From Deltaproteobacteria bacterium UBA1386 (GTDB lineage: Bacteria > Desulfobacterota > Syntrophorhabdia > Syntrophorhabdales > Syntrophorhabdaceae): DNA of 43,549 nt. The stretch covers positions 1 through 43,549 of the forward strand of contig DBQU01000083.1 in assembly GCA_002305765.1 (NCBI GenBank). The letters run 5' to 3'. Numbering within the stretch: the stretch's first letter is position 1; each line of letters begins with the position of its first letter. The notes below the pieces were generated by a model. That model made no database searches. It was not told where the DNA came from and saw nothing but the letters and a program-made list of their open reading frames with translations. The position numbers and the translations under genes were made by a program. Of the stretch, positions 15,374 to 22,524 are shown piece after piece.

Positions 15374-16270
15374 CTAGGTCCCCAGGATTCCCGCTATGAT
15401 CGACAGGCCACAGATGAAATAGACCATTCTGATGTACTTGCCGTGGAGGTCGAGAAGGACCCAGTCGCTCGTCCTCAGAACGATACGGATGAGTTTGATG
15501 GCGAGGAGCGCGCTGACGATCGACGCAAGCGCCCAGGGCGACAGGATCCCCATGAGGATGAGCCAGAGGATGCTCGCGTAGATGAGGATGAAGAAGGCGA
15601 TCAGCCCCCGGAAGGCGCCTTTTCTGCCGAGTCTGACGGCGAGGGTCATCTTCCCGGAGGCCTCGTCGGTCTTCATGTCCGGGAGGCTCTGGTAATAGAG
15701 GATGGAGGCCACCATGATCCCGACGGGTATGGAAACGAGAAGAGGTTCGAGCGCGGGGGCGCCCGCCACGACCCAGTATGTCCCCGCGACCATGACAGGA
15801 CCCATGTTGATCCCCACGAAGAGTTCGCCCAGCCCGTGATAACCGTACCGTATAGGGGGGGCGACGTAGAAGTAACTGCTGAAGGCGGAGAAGAGGATGG
15901 GGATGGCGAGGAGGTGGAGCCCGAAGTGAAAGACGATGATGTAGGCAATAAAGAAGGCGATGACGTAAAGGACGATTATCACCCTCAGCATCACCTGCGG
16001 GCTGATCTTACCCTCCTGAATGACACGGGAGCCTCCGATCGACTCCCCGGCATCGGTCCCCACGAGGTGGTCGAAGTAGTCGTTGGCCAGGTTTGTTATG
16101 AGGTGGACGATGAGCGAGCCGAGAAGGACAATGAGGAAGCGCCCGGGCCTGACGGCGCCCGTTGCCCTGACGGCCATCGACCAGCCGATGAAAAGGGGTA
16201 TGAAGGTGGCCACGAAGAAAGGCATCCTGCTCGCCTGGACCCACGCCTTCAGGGTGCCGCCCGCCATCAC
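15374..16270 (-). CDS. menA: UbiA-family prenyltransferase, probably MenA (or MqnP)
   Basis: A 298-residue integral membrane enzyme that transfers a polyprenyl chain to a naphthoate. The two Asp-rich motifs of UbiA enzymes are present: NLANDYFDHLVGTDAG (about residue 62) and QSLPDMKTDEASGKMTLAV (about 195), separated by eight to nine hydrophobic helices. Position next to UbiE points to menaquinone synthesis, either as MenA on 1,4-dihydroxy-2-naphthoate or as MqnP in the futalosine route. No men or mqn genes of the earlier steps are seen to decide. Start ATG 16270 overlaps the stop of ubiE by 4 nt. It is the last gene of a five-gene operon. Confidence 0.88.
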   Translation of the reverse strand: MMAGGTLKAWVQASRMPFFVATFIPLFIGWSMAVRATGAVRPGRFLIVLLGSLIVHLITNLANDYFDHLVGTDAGESIGGSRVIQEGKISPQVMLRVIIVLYVIAFFIAYIIVFHFGLHLLAIPILFSAFSSYFYVAPPIRYGYHGLGELFVGINMGPVMVAGTYWVVAGAPALEPLLVSIPVGIMVASILYYQSLPDMKTDEASGKMTLAVRLGRKGAFRGLIAFFILIYASILWLILMGILSPWALASIVSALLAIKLIRIVLRTSDWVLLDLHGKYIRMVYFICGLSIIAGILGT

Positions 16271-17025
16271 AGGCCTTCCGGTTTGACGCCCACGTGGAGG
16301 TAGGTGACGCCGAAGGTGAGGGGATGCTTCGTCACGTTGACCATGCCGGTCTTTTCCATCATGGCCGCAAAAGCGTCGGGTTGAGGGAAGTTCATGATCG
16401 AATCGGCGAGGTAGTGATACGCAGCGGGGTTGGGAGAGAACCGTTTCGCCAGCCGCGGGAGGATATGATTGAGATAGACGTGGTAGACCAGTTTGAACAG
16501 CGGGTTCTGTATGAAGGTCATTTCGAGGACCATCACGGCGCCCCCGGGGACGGTGACGCGAAGCATCTCCTTCAGGGCCCTTTCGCGGTCAGGGATGTTC
16601 CTGATACCGAAGGCGATGCCGACAACGTCGAAGGAGTTGTCTCGAAAAGGAAGTTCGAGGGCGTCGCCCTGCATGAGGGTGATGCGACGGTCGAGCCCCT
16701 TCTTTTCGACCTTCACCTTTCCGTGTTCCAGCATCTCGAAGACGAAATCGGCGCCGGTGACGCTTATCCCGCCGTATTTCATCGCAGCGTCGATGGAAAG
16801 GTCGGCTGTGCCGCAGGCGACATCGAGAAACCGCATGGTCTTGAAGAAGCGCATCTTCTTCACGGTGAAACGGCGCCACGCTATATCGCGGCGCAGGCTC
16901 AGGAAGTGATTGAGAAAGTCGTACTTGCCCGTGATGGTGGAGAACATCTCCTTCACCATGCCGATGCGCTCCGCTTCCGACACCGCGCGCACCGAAGGGT
17001 ATTTCCTGTCTACAGGCTTTTCCAT
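16267..17025 (-). CDS. ubiE: demethylmenaquinone methyltransferase UbiE/MenG
   Basis: A 252-residue SAM-dependent methyltransferase doing the last step of menaquinone synthesis. The UbiE family signatures are all visible: YDFLNHFLSLRRDIAWR at about 35, the SAM-binding strand LDVACGTADLSI at about 65, LPFRDNSFDVVGIAFGIRN at about 125 and the closing SIMNFPQPDAFAAMMEKTGM. The start ATG 17025 lies inside the end of the permease gene (16-nt overlap). It is the fourth gene in a run of five overlapping genes, between an ABC permease and the UbiA prenyltransferase. Confidence 0.93.
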   Translation of the reverse strand: MEKPVDRKYPSVRAVSEAERIGMVKEMFSTITGKYDFLNHFLSLRRDIAWRRFTVKKMRFFKTMRFLDVACGTADLSIDAAMKYGGISVTGADFVFEMLEHGKVKVEKKGLDRRITLMQGDALELPFRDNSFDVVGIAFGIRNIPDRERALKEMLRVTVPGGAVMVLEMTFIQNPLFKLVYHVYLNHILPRLAKRFSPNPAAYHYLADSIMNFPQPDAFAAMMEKTGMVNVTKHPLTFGVTYLHVGVKPEGL

Positions 17026-17756
17026 TTGCAGAATTTCCTTTCAAGAAGCTCGAATATCTCGTACATGACGATGCCGATGATCGAGAGGGCTATGATCCCC
17101 ACGAACATGGTGGCATACTCGGCGCGTCCCCAGGAGTCAATGATGTAGAATCCGAGGCCCTCGCTCGTTGCGATGGATTCGACGAGAAAGAGGACCGCCA
17201 CCGCGGTCCCCACGCCGATGCGAAGCGATGTGAATATCCCGGGCAGGCTGACCGGCCAGACGACATGGAAGAAGTAGTCGAGCCTGCCTCCTCCCAGCGA
17301 CCGGAGCGAGTAGGTGATCTCCCGGTCGATCTTGCGCGCGCTGTCACGGGTGGTGATAAGGAGCTGGAAGAATATGATCATGGTGATGAGGACGACTTTG
17401 CCCAGGTCCCCGAGGCCGAAAAGGACGAAGATGACAGGCATGAGGACCACCTTGGGGATGGGGTAGCCGAGGTAGATGAGCGGCGCGAAGAGTCCGTCAA
17501 GCCTTTCGTTGCTCCCGAGGACAAGACCCGCCGGCACGGCGAGGATGAAAGCGAAGAAGAGTGCCGCGAGGAGCCTCAGGAGGCTCGCCTCAACATGGAC
17601 CCAGAAAGCGGTCGTCGCTATTTCCTCGAAGCCGCGGATGAACACCCGGAAAGGGTCGGGGAGGATGTTGCTGCCGAGCATGAGGGAAAGGGCGTACCAT
17701 GCGAAATAGATGATAAGAATGGTGGCGGCGTAAACGCCGATGGCCCGCCTCTTCAT
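17010..17756 (-). CDS. ABC transporter permease (SsuC/TauC-type)
   Basis: A 248-residue inner-membrane permease of the binding-protein-dependent class with six predicted helices. The EAA loop that docks on the ATPase is TYSLRSLGGGRLDYFFHVVW, followed by PVSLPGIFTSLRIGVG. The family imports aliphatic sulfonates, taurine, nitrate or thiamine precursors. It starts with ATG 17756, overlapping the ATPase stop by 4 nt. The operon partners suggest an importer for a precursor or cofactor connected with quinone metabolism, but the substrate cannot be read from the sequence. Confidence 0.88.
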   Translation of the reverse strand: MKRRAIGVYAATILIIYFAWYALSLMLGSNILPDPFRVFIRGFEEIATTAFWVHVEASLLRLLAALFFAFILAVPAGLVLGSNERLDGLFAPLIYLGYPIPKVVLMPVIFVLFGLGDLGKVVLITMIIFFQLLITTRDSARKIDREITYSLRSLGGGRLDYFFHVVWPVSLPGIFTSLRIGVGTAVAVLFLVESIATSEGLGFYIIDSWGRAEYATMFVGIIALSIIGIVMYEIFELLERKFCKWKSL

Positions 17757-18511
17757 TCGAGACCCTCCAGGATGCCCCTGAGCTCGGTGGTGCGCTCGAA
17801 GAAGACCGGGTCGTTGCGGTATTGCGGGTCTCCCATCCCGGGATTGTCCATGATCGTCTTTATCCCGCGGTTGTTACCGTCGAGGACGACGATCCTTCTT
17901 CCCAGGAATACCGCCTCTTCGATGTTGTGCGTGACGATAATGAAACTGAACCTCCGCTGCGCGAACACGTCGAGGAGGTTGTTCTGGAGCCGCTCCCGCG
18001 TGACGGTGTCGATGGCGGCAAAGGGTTCGTCGAGAAGAAGGAGCAGGGGGTTGAGAAGCAGCGCCCTTGCCAGCGCGACACGCTGGCGCTGGCCCCCGCT
18101 GAGCTGCGCCGGGTAGAGATGGTCGAGACCCTCGATATCGAGTTCCCTCTTGACGGAGCGCAGTCTCTTTTCGGGCACGTCGATGTGCTGGAGACGGGCC
18201 CCGAGAGCGATGTTGGCGCCCACGGTCTTCCACGGAAAGAGTCCGTAATGCTGGAGGACGAGGGCGATCCTGCGTTCCGGGGCGGCGAGCGGTCCGTCCC
18301 TGAAGGTGATGGCTCCCGCTGTCGGTGGGATGAGCCCCGCGATGGCAAGCAGAAGGGTGGTCTTGCCGCACCCCGAAGGGCCGACGATGGCAAGGCAGTC
18401 GCGAAAGGCCAGTTCGAGGTCGACCCCCTCAAGGACCGTCTTCGAATCATTCTCGTTCTGAAAGGTCTTGCCCAGTCCCTCGATGGCGAGGAACTTACCG
18501 GATGTACCCAT
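17753..18511 (-). CDS. ABC transporter ATPase (SsuB/TauB-type)
   Basis: A 252-residue ATPase with Walker A GPSGCGKTTLLL (about residue 44), Q-loop in VLQHYGLFPWKT, signature LSGGQRQRVALARALLL and Walker B LLLLLDEPFAAID, plus the switch His in VTHNIEEAVFLG. It energises the import driven by the permease downstream. The start ATG 18511 overlaps the end of the substrate-binding protein by 17 nt. It is a complete and ordinary member of the nitrate/sulfonate/taurine group. Confidence 0.92.
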   Translation of the reverse strand: MGTSGKFLAIEGLGKTFQNENDSKTVLEGVDLELAFRDCLAIVGPSGCGKTTLLLAIAGLIPPTAGAITFRDGPLAAPERRIALVLQHYGLFPWKTVGANIALGARLQHIDVPEKRLRSVKRELDIEGLDHLYPAQLSGGQRQRVALARALLLNPLLLLLDEPFAAIDTVTRERLQNNLLDVFAQRRFSFIIVTHNIEEAVFLGRRIVVLDGNNRGIKTIMDNPGMGDPQYRNDPVFFERTTELRGILEGLE

Positions 18512-19442
18512 CTGCCACCAGGTCTTTGTACGTGAGGTCCTTCTTTACGATCTTCTTTTCCTTAAGCCACCGGTAGACATCCATGACCTGGGACTCGGAG
18601 GGTGCGTGTACTTTCGGGAAGCGCGGTATGGGGAAAGAGCTCTGGAGTGCCTCCGGTACCTTGCAGGACTTGTTCATGATCGCCCGCACTTCGTCGGGGT
18701 GCCGGCTTATGTATGCCGAGGCCTTGTCGACGGCCGCGAGGAACGACCGGACGGAAGCGGCGTTCTTGTCGAGGAAGTCGGTGTGAAAGGCGAGGACCGT
18801 CGCCGAGATGCCATGGCCCCTGTCGTCAGCGAGCGCTTTCGCCCCCTTTGTTTCCGCCAGTGTCGCCAGAGGCTCCGGCAGCAGTGCCGCGCTTACCTGT
18901 CCCGAAAGGAGCATCTGGAGACGGATGGGTATGCTCTTGATATCCACGAGTTTGATGGATTCCCGGGGAACCTTCTTGTCCGCCAGGAGGCGGATGATGA
19001 GATATTCCGCAATGGTGTTGGAGCCCGTAGCTATGCCCGCGCGCGCGACGGACGAGAGGTCCTGCTCCTTTGCCCTTGATGAGGCGAGGACGGCGAACAT
19101 GCGCCGGTCCGCGGTTGTGTTGAAGTTCACGGCCACCATCTTGATCTTCGTCCCGTTGGCGACGAGGACGGTCGGGGTCATGATGTCGCCGAAGTATCCC
19201 GCTATCTGTCCCGACGTGAAGGCAATGTCCTTCTCCATCGCCGAGTTGAAGAGGACGATATCGACATTCAGCCCCTGCTCCTTGAAGAACCCCTTCTCCG
19301 CCGCGACAAAGAGCGGCAGCGCCTGAAGCACCGGAATGGTCCCGAACTTGAACGCCCGGGGTTTTTCTGTCGCATGAGCTGTGACGCCCAGACAAAGGAC
19401 AAAAACGATGACGAAGACAACAACAGACTTTACCCGTTTCAT
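18495..19442 (-). CDS. NMT1/SsuA-type periplasmic substrate-binding protein
   Basis: A 315-residue secreted binding protein from ATG 19442; the frame runs on upstream but lacks a ribosome site there. The signal peptide MKRVKSVVVFVIVFVLCLGV ends at about residue 24. The mature protein opens AFKFGTIPVLQALPLFVAAE and KGFFKEQGLNVDIVLF, the first lobe of the NMT1/THI5-like and SsuA folds, and has SIPIRLQMLLSGQVSAALLPEP in the second lobe. It leads the operon with ABC ATPase, permease, ubiE and menA-type genes. Thiamine precursor, sulfonate or aromatic acid are all possible ligands. Confidence 0.88.
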   Translation of the reverse strand: MKRVKSVVVFVIVFVLCLGVTAHATEKPRAFKFGTIPVLQALPLFVAAEKGFFKEQGLNVDIVLFNSAMEKDIAFTSGQIAGYFGDIMTPTVLVANGTKIKMVAVNFNTTADRRMFAVLASSRAKEQDLSSVARAGIATGSNTIAEYLIIRLLADKKVPRESIKLVDIKSIPIRLQMLLSGQVSAALLPEPLATLAETKGAKALADDRGHGISATVLAFHTDFLDKNAASVRSFLAAVDKASAYISRHPDEVRAIMNKSCKVPEALQSSFPIPRFPKVHAPSESQVMDVYRWLKEKKIVKKDLTYKDLVADGYIR

Positions 19443-19482
19443 AACTACTCCCCTTACCCTTGATCGATGTGTTCGGTCTATT

Positions 19483-19511
19483 AGTCTAGTGCGCAAACGG
19501 GGATTTTTCAA
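19483..19511 (-). promoter_or_regulatory. promoter of the transporter-menaquinone operon
   Basis: On the minus strand TTGAAA (19511-19506) is followed after 17 bp by TAGACT (19488-19483), about 41 nt before the ATG at 19442. The -35 overlaps an AT-rich hairpin, GGGGATTTTT (19499-19508) with AAAAACCCC (19514-19522), which may be part of a terminator for the operon upstream or an operator. Confidence 0.45.
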
Positions 19512-19530
19512 ACAAAAACCCCTTAAAACC

Positions 19531-19716
19531 GTTCAAGGGTTCAAGAGTTCAAAGGTTCAAGAGCAGAAAAAGCTCCAGGGTTCAGGTGAAAGACCATGCG
19601 CTGGTCTGCCCTGGTCGGCACTACCCGGGTCTCCTGTCCTGTCAGACTCTTGAGGATTGGAGCCTTTACGGGAGCCTTCACCACCTGAGACTTGAAACCG
19701 TTTCTACCCTTGAACC
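19531..19716. repeat. GTTCAA repeat element, locus A
   Basis: Four tandem 8-mers of the form GTTCAANN occupy 19531-19562. A decayed inverted arm with CTTGAAAC (19691-19698) and CTTGAACC (19709-19716) lies 128 nt further on. It sits between the end of the zincin operon and the start of the transporter operon, both on the minus strand. On that strand the intact arm is followed by GGTTTTAAGGGGTTTTT, so it could terminate the zincin transcript. Confidence 0.6.
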
Positions 19717-19723
19717 TTCTTTT

Positions 19724-21124
19724 TCACGGCCACTGATTTCCCGGCCTTGCCCAATCGTGCTCGTTGTACTTGCCCATGGGGATCTCGGACATGGACATGT
19801 AGGCGAGCCATTCCTCATCATATTTTATCTTCTTCAGCTCCGGATGGGTGGACATGTGGGTTTGGCGCATTGAGGGGTCAAAACCGTACTGGGGCTCGAC
19901 AGTGTCGGGCAGGCCGTCAGCGTCGGTGTCCGCCGCCTGGATGGCCGGCAGGCTCTTGCCGTACCTGAAATTATGATAGCACTGCCAGTGCACGAACTCG
20001 TGGATGACGGCCTTGGCGAAGGTGTCTATGTTCCTGCTCGTTTCCCAGCCCAGGTGGTAGGGCGGCTGAAGACTTAAGACCGGAAAACGGTTCTGGAACT
20101 GGGACCCGAGTTTGGCGAGATTGCACACGTGGATGGTCGCATGCCCCGCGCCGGGCGTATATTGGGCGGGAACCGAGGGGTGTATGCACTCACCGTAGAT
20201 GCTCCCCCCGTATTCTATATTGACCAGTTGCCCGCGGGGTTTCGCCGCCGGGGTCTGTTTCCAGTAGTAGAACCAGTTGGGGTATTGCCCGCCGGGATTG
20301 TTCTTCAGGTCCCGGGGGTAGAAGAACTGGACCTCCCGGCTCTCCGTTGCGGTGCAGATACCCACCTTCAGGGTCGCCGTCACCTTTTTCTTGCCGAACT
20401 GGTTGTTGTCTTCCGGCATCTTTTCGTAAATGACATCGAGAACGCTTCCTCTGGGAGCTCCCTGGATCACCCTGCGCGTCACGCCCTCCATTTCGGGAAG
20501 GGTCCATTCGATGGACTCGGCATACTGCTCGGGTTTTGTCTTCGCCCGCAGCTTGAGCTCCAGTGTCGGCGGCTGCTGGGAACTGTAGACAACACGGGTC
20601 CTGTCGGCGGGGAAAACGATGGTGAGCTCTATGGGTTCCTTCGGCCCCTCGGCAATGACCCCGCTCAGGACCGGTTCGGTGGGGCTCTCGAGGTGGAACT
20701 TCCAGGTCATGGTACTGCCAGTGACCTGGCCGTGCCATGGTACGGTCCTCTCCATGCGTACCCTGTTGTTTATGACCTCCAGGAACATGGTGTCGGAAAC
20801 ACTGCGGCAGTGCACGACGTTTCCCCCAACGGTACATGTTGACTGCATCCTGATCCCGTTTCCCAGATCATGGACGTCATTGGTGGTCATCGCCATGCCC
20901 AGCTGCCAGGGATAGGTTATGATCTGCTCAAAAAGCTCGACCTTCCACCGTCCGTTGTAACCCGCCCCGCCTCCGACCTTGTAGGCTTCGACGCGTTCCG
21001 TGTAGCTGACTCCCATGTGCGCTGCTGTCCCCGTCATGGTTACACTGTATCGCGGGCACTGCGCCTTCGCCCCGAAGGATGAGAGCGGTGCCAGCAAGAG
21101 GGCAATGATCATGAGGTACTTCAT
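19724..21124 (-). CDS. exported zincin-like putative metalloprotease
   Basis: A 466-residue protein with a signal peptide (residues about 1-21, ending FGAKA) and GAGAGG upstream of ATG 21124. The first 300 residues are beta-rich with several Cys (CTVGGNVVHCRS, GICTATESREV) and no family I recognise. Near the C-terminus AVIHEFVHWQCYHN gives an HExxH zinc site (His375, Glu376, His379). It is followed by a calcium-loop-like DTDADGLPDTVEPQYGFDP and then YDEEWLAYMSM, in which Glu437 or Glu438 could be the third zinc ligand. It follows the M48 gene by 63 nt and is probably the last gene of the cyclase operon. Proteolytic activity is inferred. Confidence 0.7.
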   Translation of the reverse strand: MKYLMIIALLLAPLSSFGAKAQCPRYSVTMTGTAAHMGVSYTERVEAYKVGGGAGYNGRWKVELFEQIITYPWQLGMAMTTNDVHDLGNGIRMQSTCTVGGNVVHCRSVSDTMFLEVINNRVRMERTVPWHGQVTGSTMTWKFHLESPTEPVLSGVIAEGPKEPIELTIVFPADRTRVVYSSQQPPTLELKLRAKTKPEQYAESIEWTLPEMEGVTRRVIQGAPRGSVLDVIYEKMPEDNNQFGKKKVTATLKVGICTATESREVQFFYPRDLKNNPGGQYPNWFYYWKQTPAAKPRGQLVNIEYGGSIYGECIHPSVPAQYTPGAGHATIHVCNLAKLGSQFQNRFPVLSLQPPYHLGWETSRNIDTFAKAVIHEFVHWQCYHNFRYGKSLPAIQAADTDADGLPDTVEPQYGFDPSMRQTHMSTHPELKKIKYDEEWLAYMSMSEIPMGKYNEHDWARPGNQWP

Positions 21125-21187
21125 GGAACACCTCTCTTCGCCAATGGTTATGCTCTTTTGGTTCTTGAGGTCAAAGACACCGCAGTC

Positions 21188-22063
21188 TTAACGAACGGCG
21201 GCGCCGTATCTTACCGCGCGGGCCTCAATGGCCCTGGGGTGGATCTGTGCGGTGGAGGGTATCTTGCCGGAGATGTTCTCTATCCTGTCCGCGGTGGCGG
21301 GATGTGTCGCCGTGATGCCGCCCCCCGACGATCCGCTCCTTTGCTCGAGCCGTTTGAGGAAAGACAGGAGGGCCCGGGGATCGTACCCGCACTTCGCGAG
21401 GGTCTGCACGGCGGATTCGTCCGCCGCGTATTCCTGTGACCGGCCGTACCCGTTGACGACGAGGGTCTTGAAGACGTCATCGATGCTGCCCTCGAAGAGG
21501 CTGACCAGCTGGGAGACCTCACCGGAGGTGTAGTTGCGCGCCGCCGTGGTGCCGATGACGGTGAGCGCCTCCGTCCAGCGCGCGCTCTTGATCGCGGCTA
21601 TGCCGTCGCGCTTGCTTATGTGCGCGGCCTCATGGGCGAGTACCGCGGCCAGCTCATCCTCGCTTGCCGTCGTCCGTATCATGCCGCTCGTGATGAAGAT
21701 AGTTCCGCCCGGGGCAGCGAAGGCGTTTATCTCGTTCGTCTCCAGGATGGCGAAATGGTACCCACCGTAGGTATAGGGTTTGTCGGAATTGAGGGCTACC
21801 GTCCTTCCGATGAGATTTACGTAGCGCGTGAGCTGCGCGTTCGTTGTCAATTGATAGGACCCGAGTATTTTTGCGGCCACGGCGCGGCCGACATAGTATT
21901 CCTCTTCGTCGGAGATGGGACGGGCGGCCTTGGACGTCTGGTCCACCACGGTCATCGCCGTGCCGATGTGCTGCGAGATATTGCCGAAGCTGCTGGTGTC
22001 GCATGAGGCGAGCGCTGCCAGGAGAAAGGGGGCGCACAGGAGCGCGAGGCATTTCTTTGTCAT
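21188..22063 (-). CDS. M48-family metalloprotease lipoprotein
   Basis: A 291-residue periplasmic protease. The signal peptide ends in the lipobox ALASC with Asp at +2 (CDTSS), which in enterics favours retention at the inner membrane. The M48 core is complete: ISDEEEYYVGRAVAAKI, NEINAFAAPGGTIFITSGM, zinc motif VLAHEAAHISKRDG and third ligand in EYAADESAV, then ATHPATADRIENI. Members of this group (BepA/LoiP-like) take part in outer-membrane protein quality control. ATG 22063 overlaps the SH3b stop by 4 nt. No TPR domain is present. Confidence 0.9.
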   Translation of the reverse strand: MTKKCLALLCAPFLLAALASCDTSSFGNISQHIGTAMTVVDQTSKAARPISDEEEYYVGRAVAAKILGSYQLTTNAQLTRYVNLIGRTVALNSDKPYTYGGYHFAILETNEINAFAAPGGTIFITSGMIRTTASEDELAAVLAHEAAHISKRDGIAAIKSARWTEALTVIGTTAARNYTSGEVSQLVSLFEGSIDDVFKTLVVNGYGRSQEYAADESAVQTLAKCGYDPRALLSFLKRLEQRSGSSGGGITATHPATADRIENISGKIPSTAQIHPRAIEARAVRYGAAVR

Positions 22064-22524
22064 GGCTGCCTCAACCCCCCGGCTACGATGAACTGCGCGA
22101 TGTCCCGTTCGGGAACAGGATAGCGCTCGACGCTGTCAACGAGACCGAATTTCATTTCCGGATGCTGTTTCTTGTATGTTGCCTCGACCTGCGGGTTGAA
22201 TCCCTTCCCGGCGAGCGCCGCCTCGCTCTCGCTGACGGAGGACCCCTTTCGCGAATAGGAGGCAGGAACGGCGACGACCCTCTTCTCCACGGCGCTCCTG
22301 TGGATGTAGCCGATGGAGGGGCCGCACTTCACCTTGTACCAGTCGCCTTCCATGGAGAGGGCCTCCAACCTGTCGTTATATCGCACGTTGGCCTTGACGG
22401 GCGCGAAGAACTTTGCATACTCACGGATCGCGTTCTCTTTCGTGATGACCGTGACCGTGTCGGCCAGCGCGGCGGTCGCCGTAAAGACCATTATCAATGA
22501 TAGGAATATGGCTTTCTTCATCAT
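22060..22524 (-). CDS. exported SH3b-domain protein
   Basis: A 154-residue protein with a signal peptide (residues 1-22, ending ALA). One bacterial SH3 domain follows (residues 23-85): VITKENAIREYAKFFAPV, RLEALSMEGDWYKVKCG and IGYIHRSAVEKRVV. The tail of about 60 residues is charged and unclassified (EAALAGKGFNPQVEATYKKQ). SH3b domains usually bind cell-wall peptides. The start ATG 22524 overlaps the cyclase stop and its stop overlaps the M48 start, both by 4 nt, so the three proteins are made together. Confidence 0.8.
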   Translation of the reverse strand: MMKKAIFLSLIMVFTATAALADTVTVITKENAIREYAKFFAPVKANVRYNDRLEALSMEGDWYKVKCGPSIGYIHRSAVEKRVVAVPASYSRKGSSVSESEAALAGKGFNPQVEATYKKQHPEMKFGLVDSVERYPVPERDIAQFIVAGGLRQP

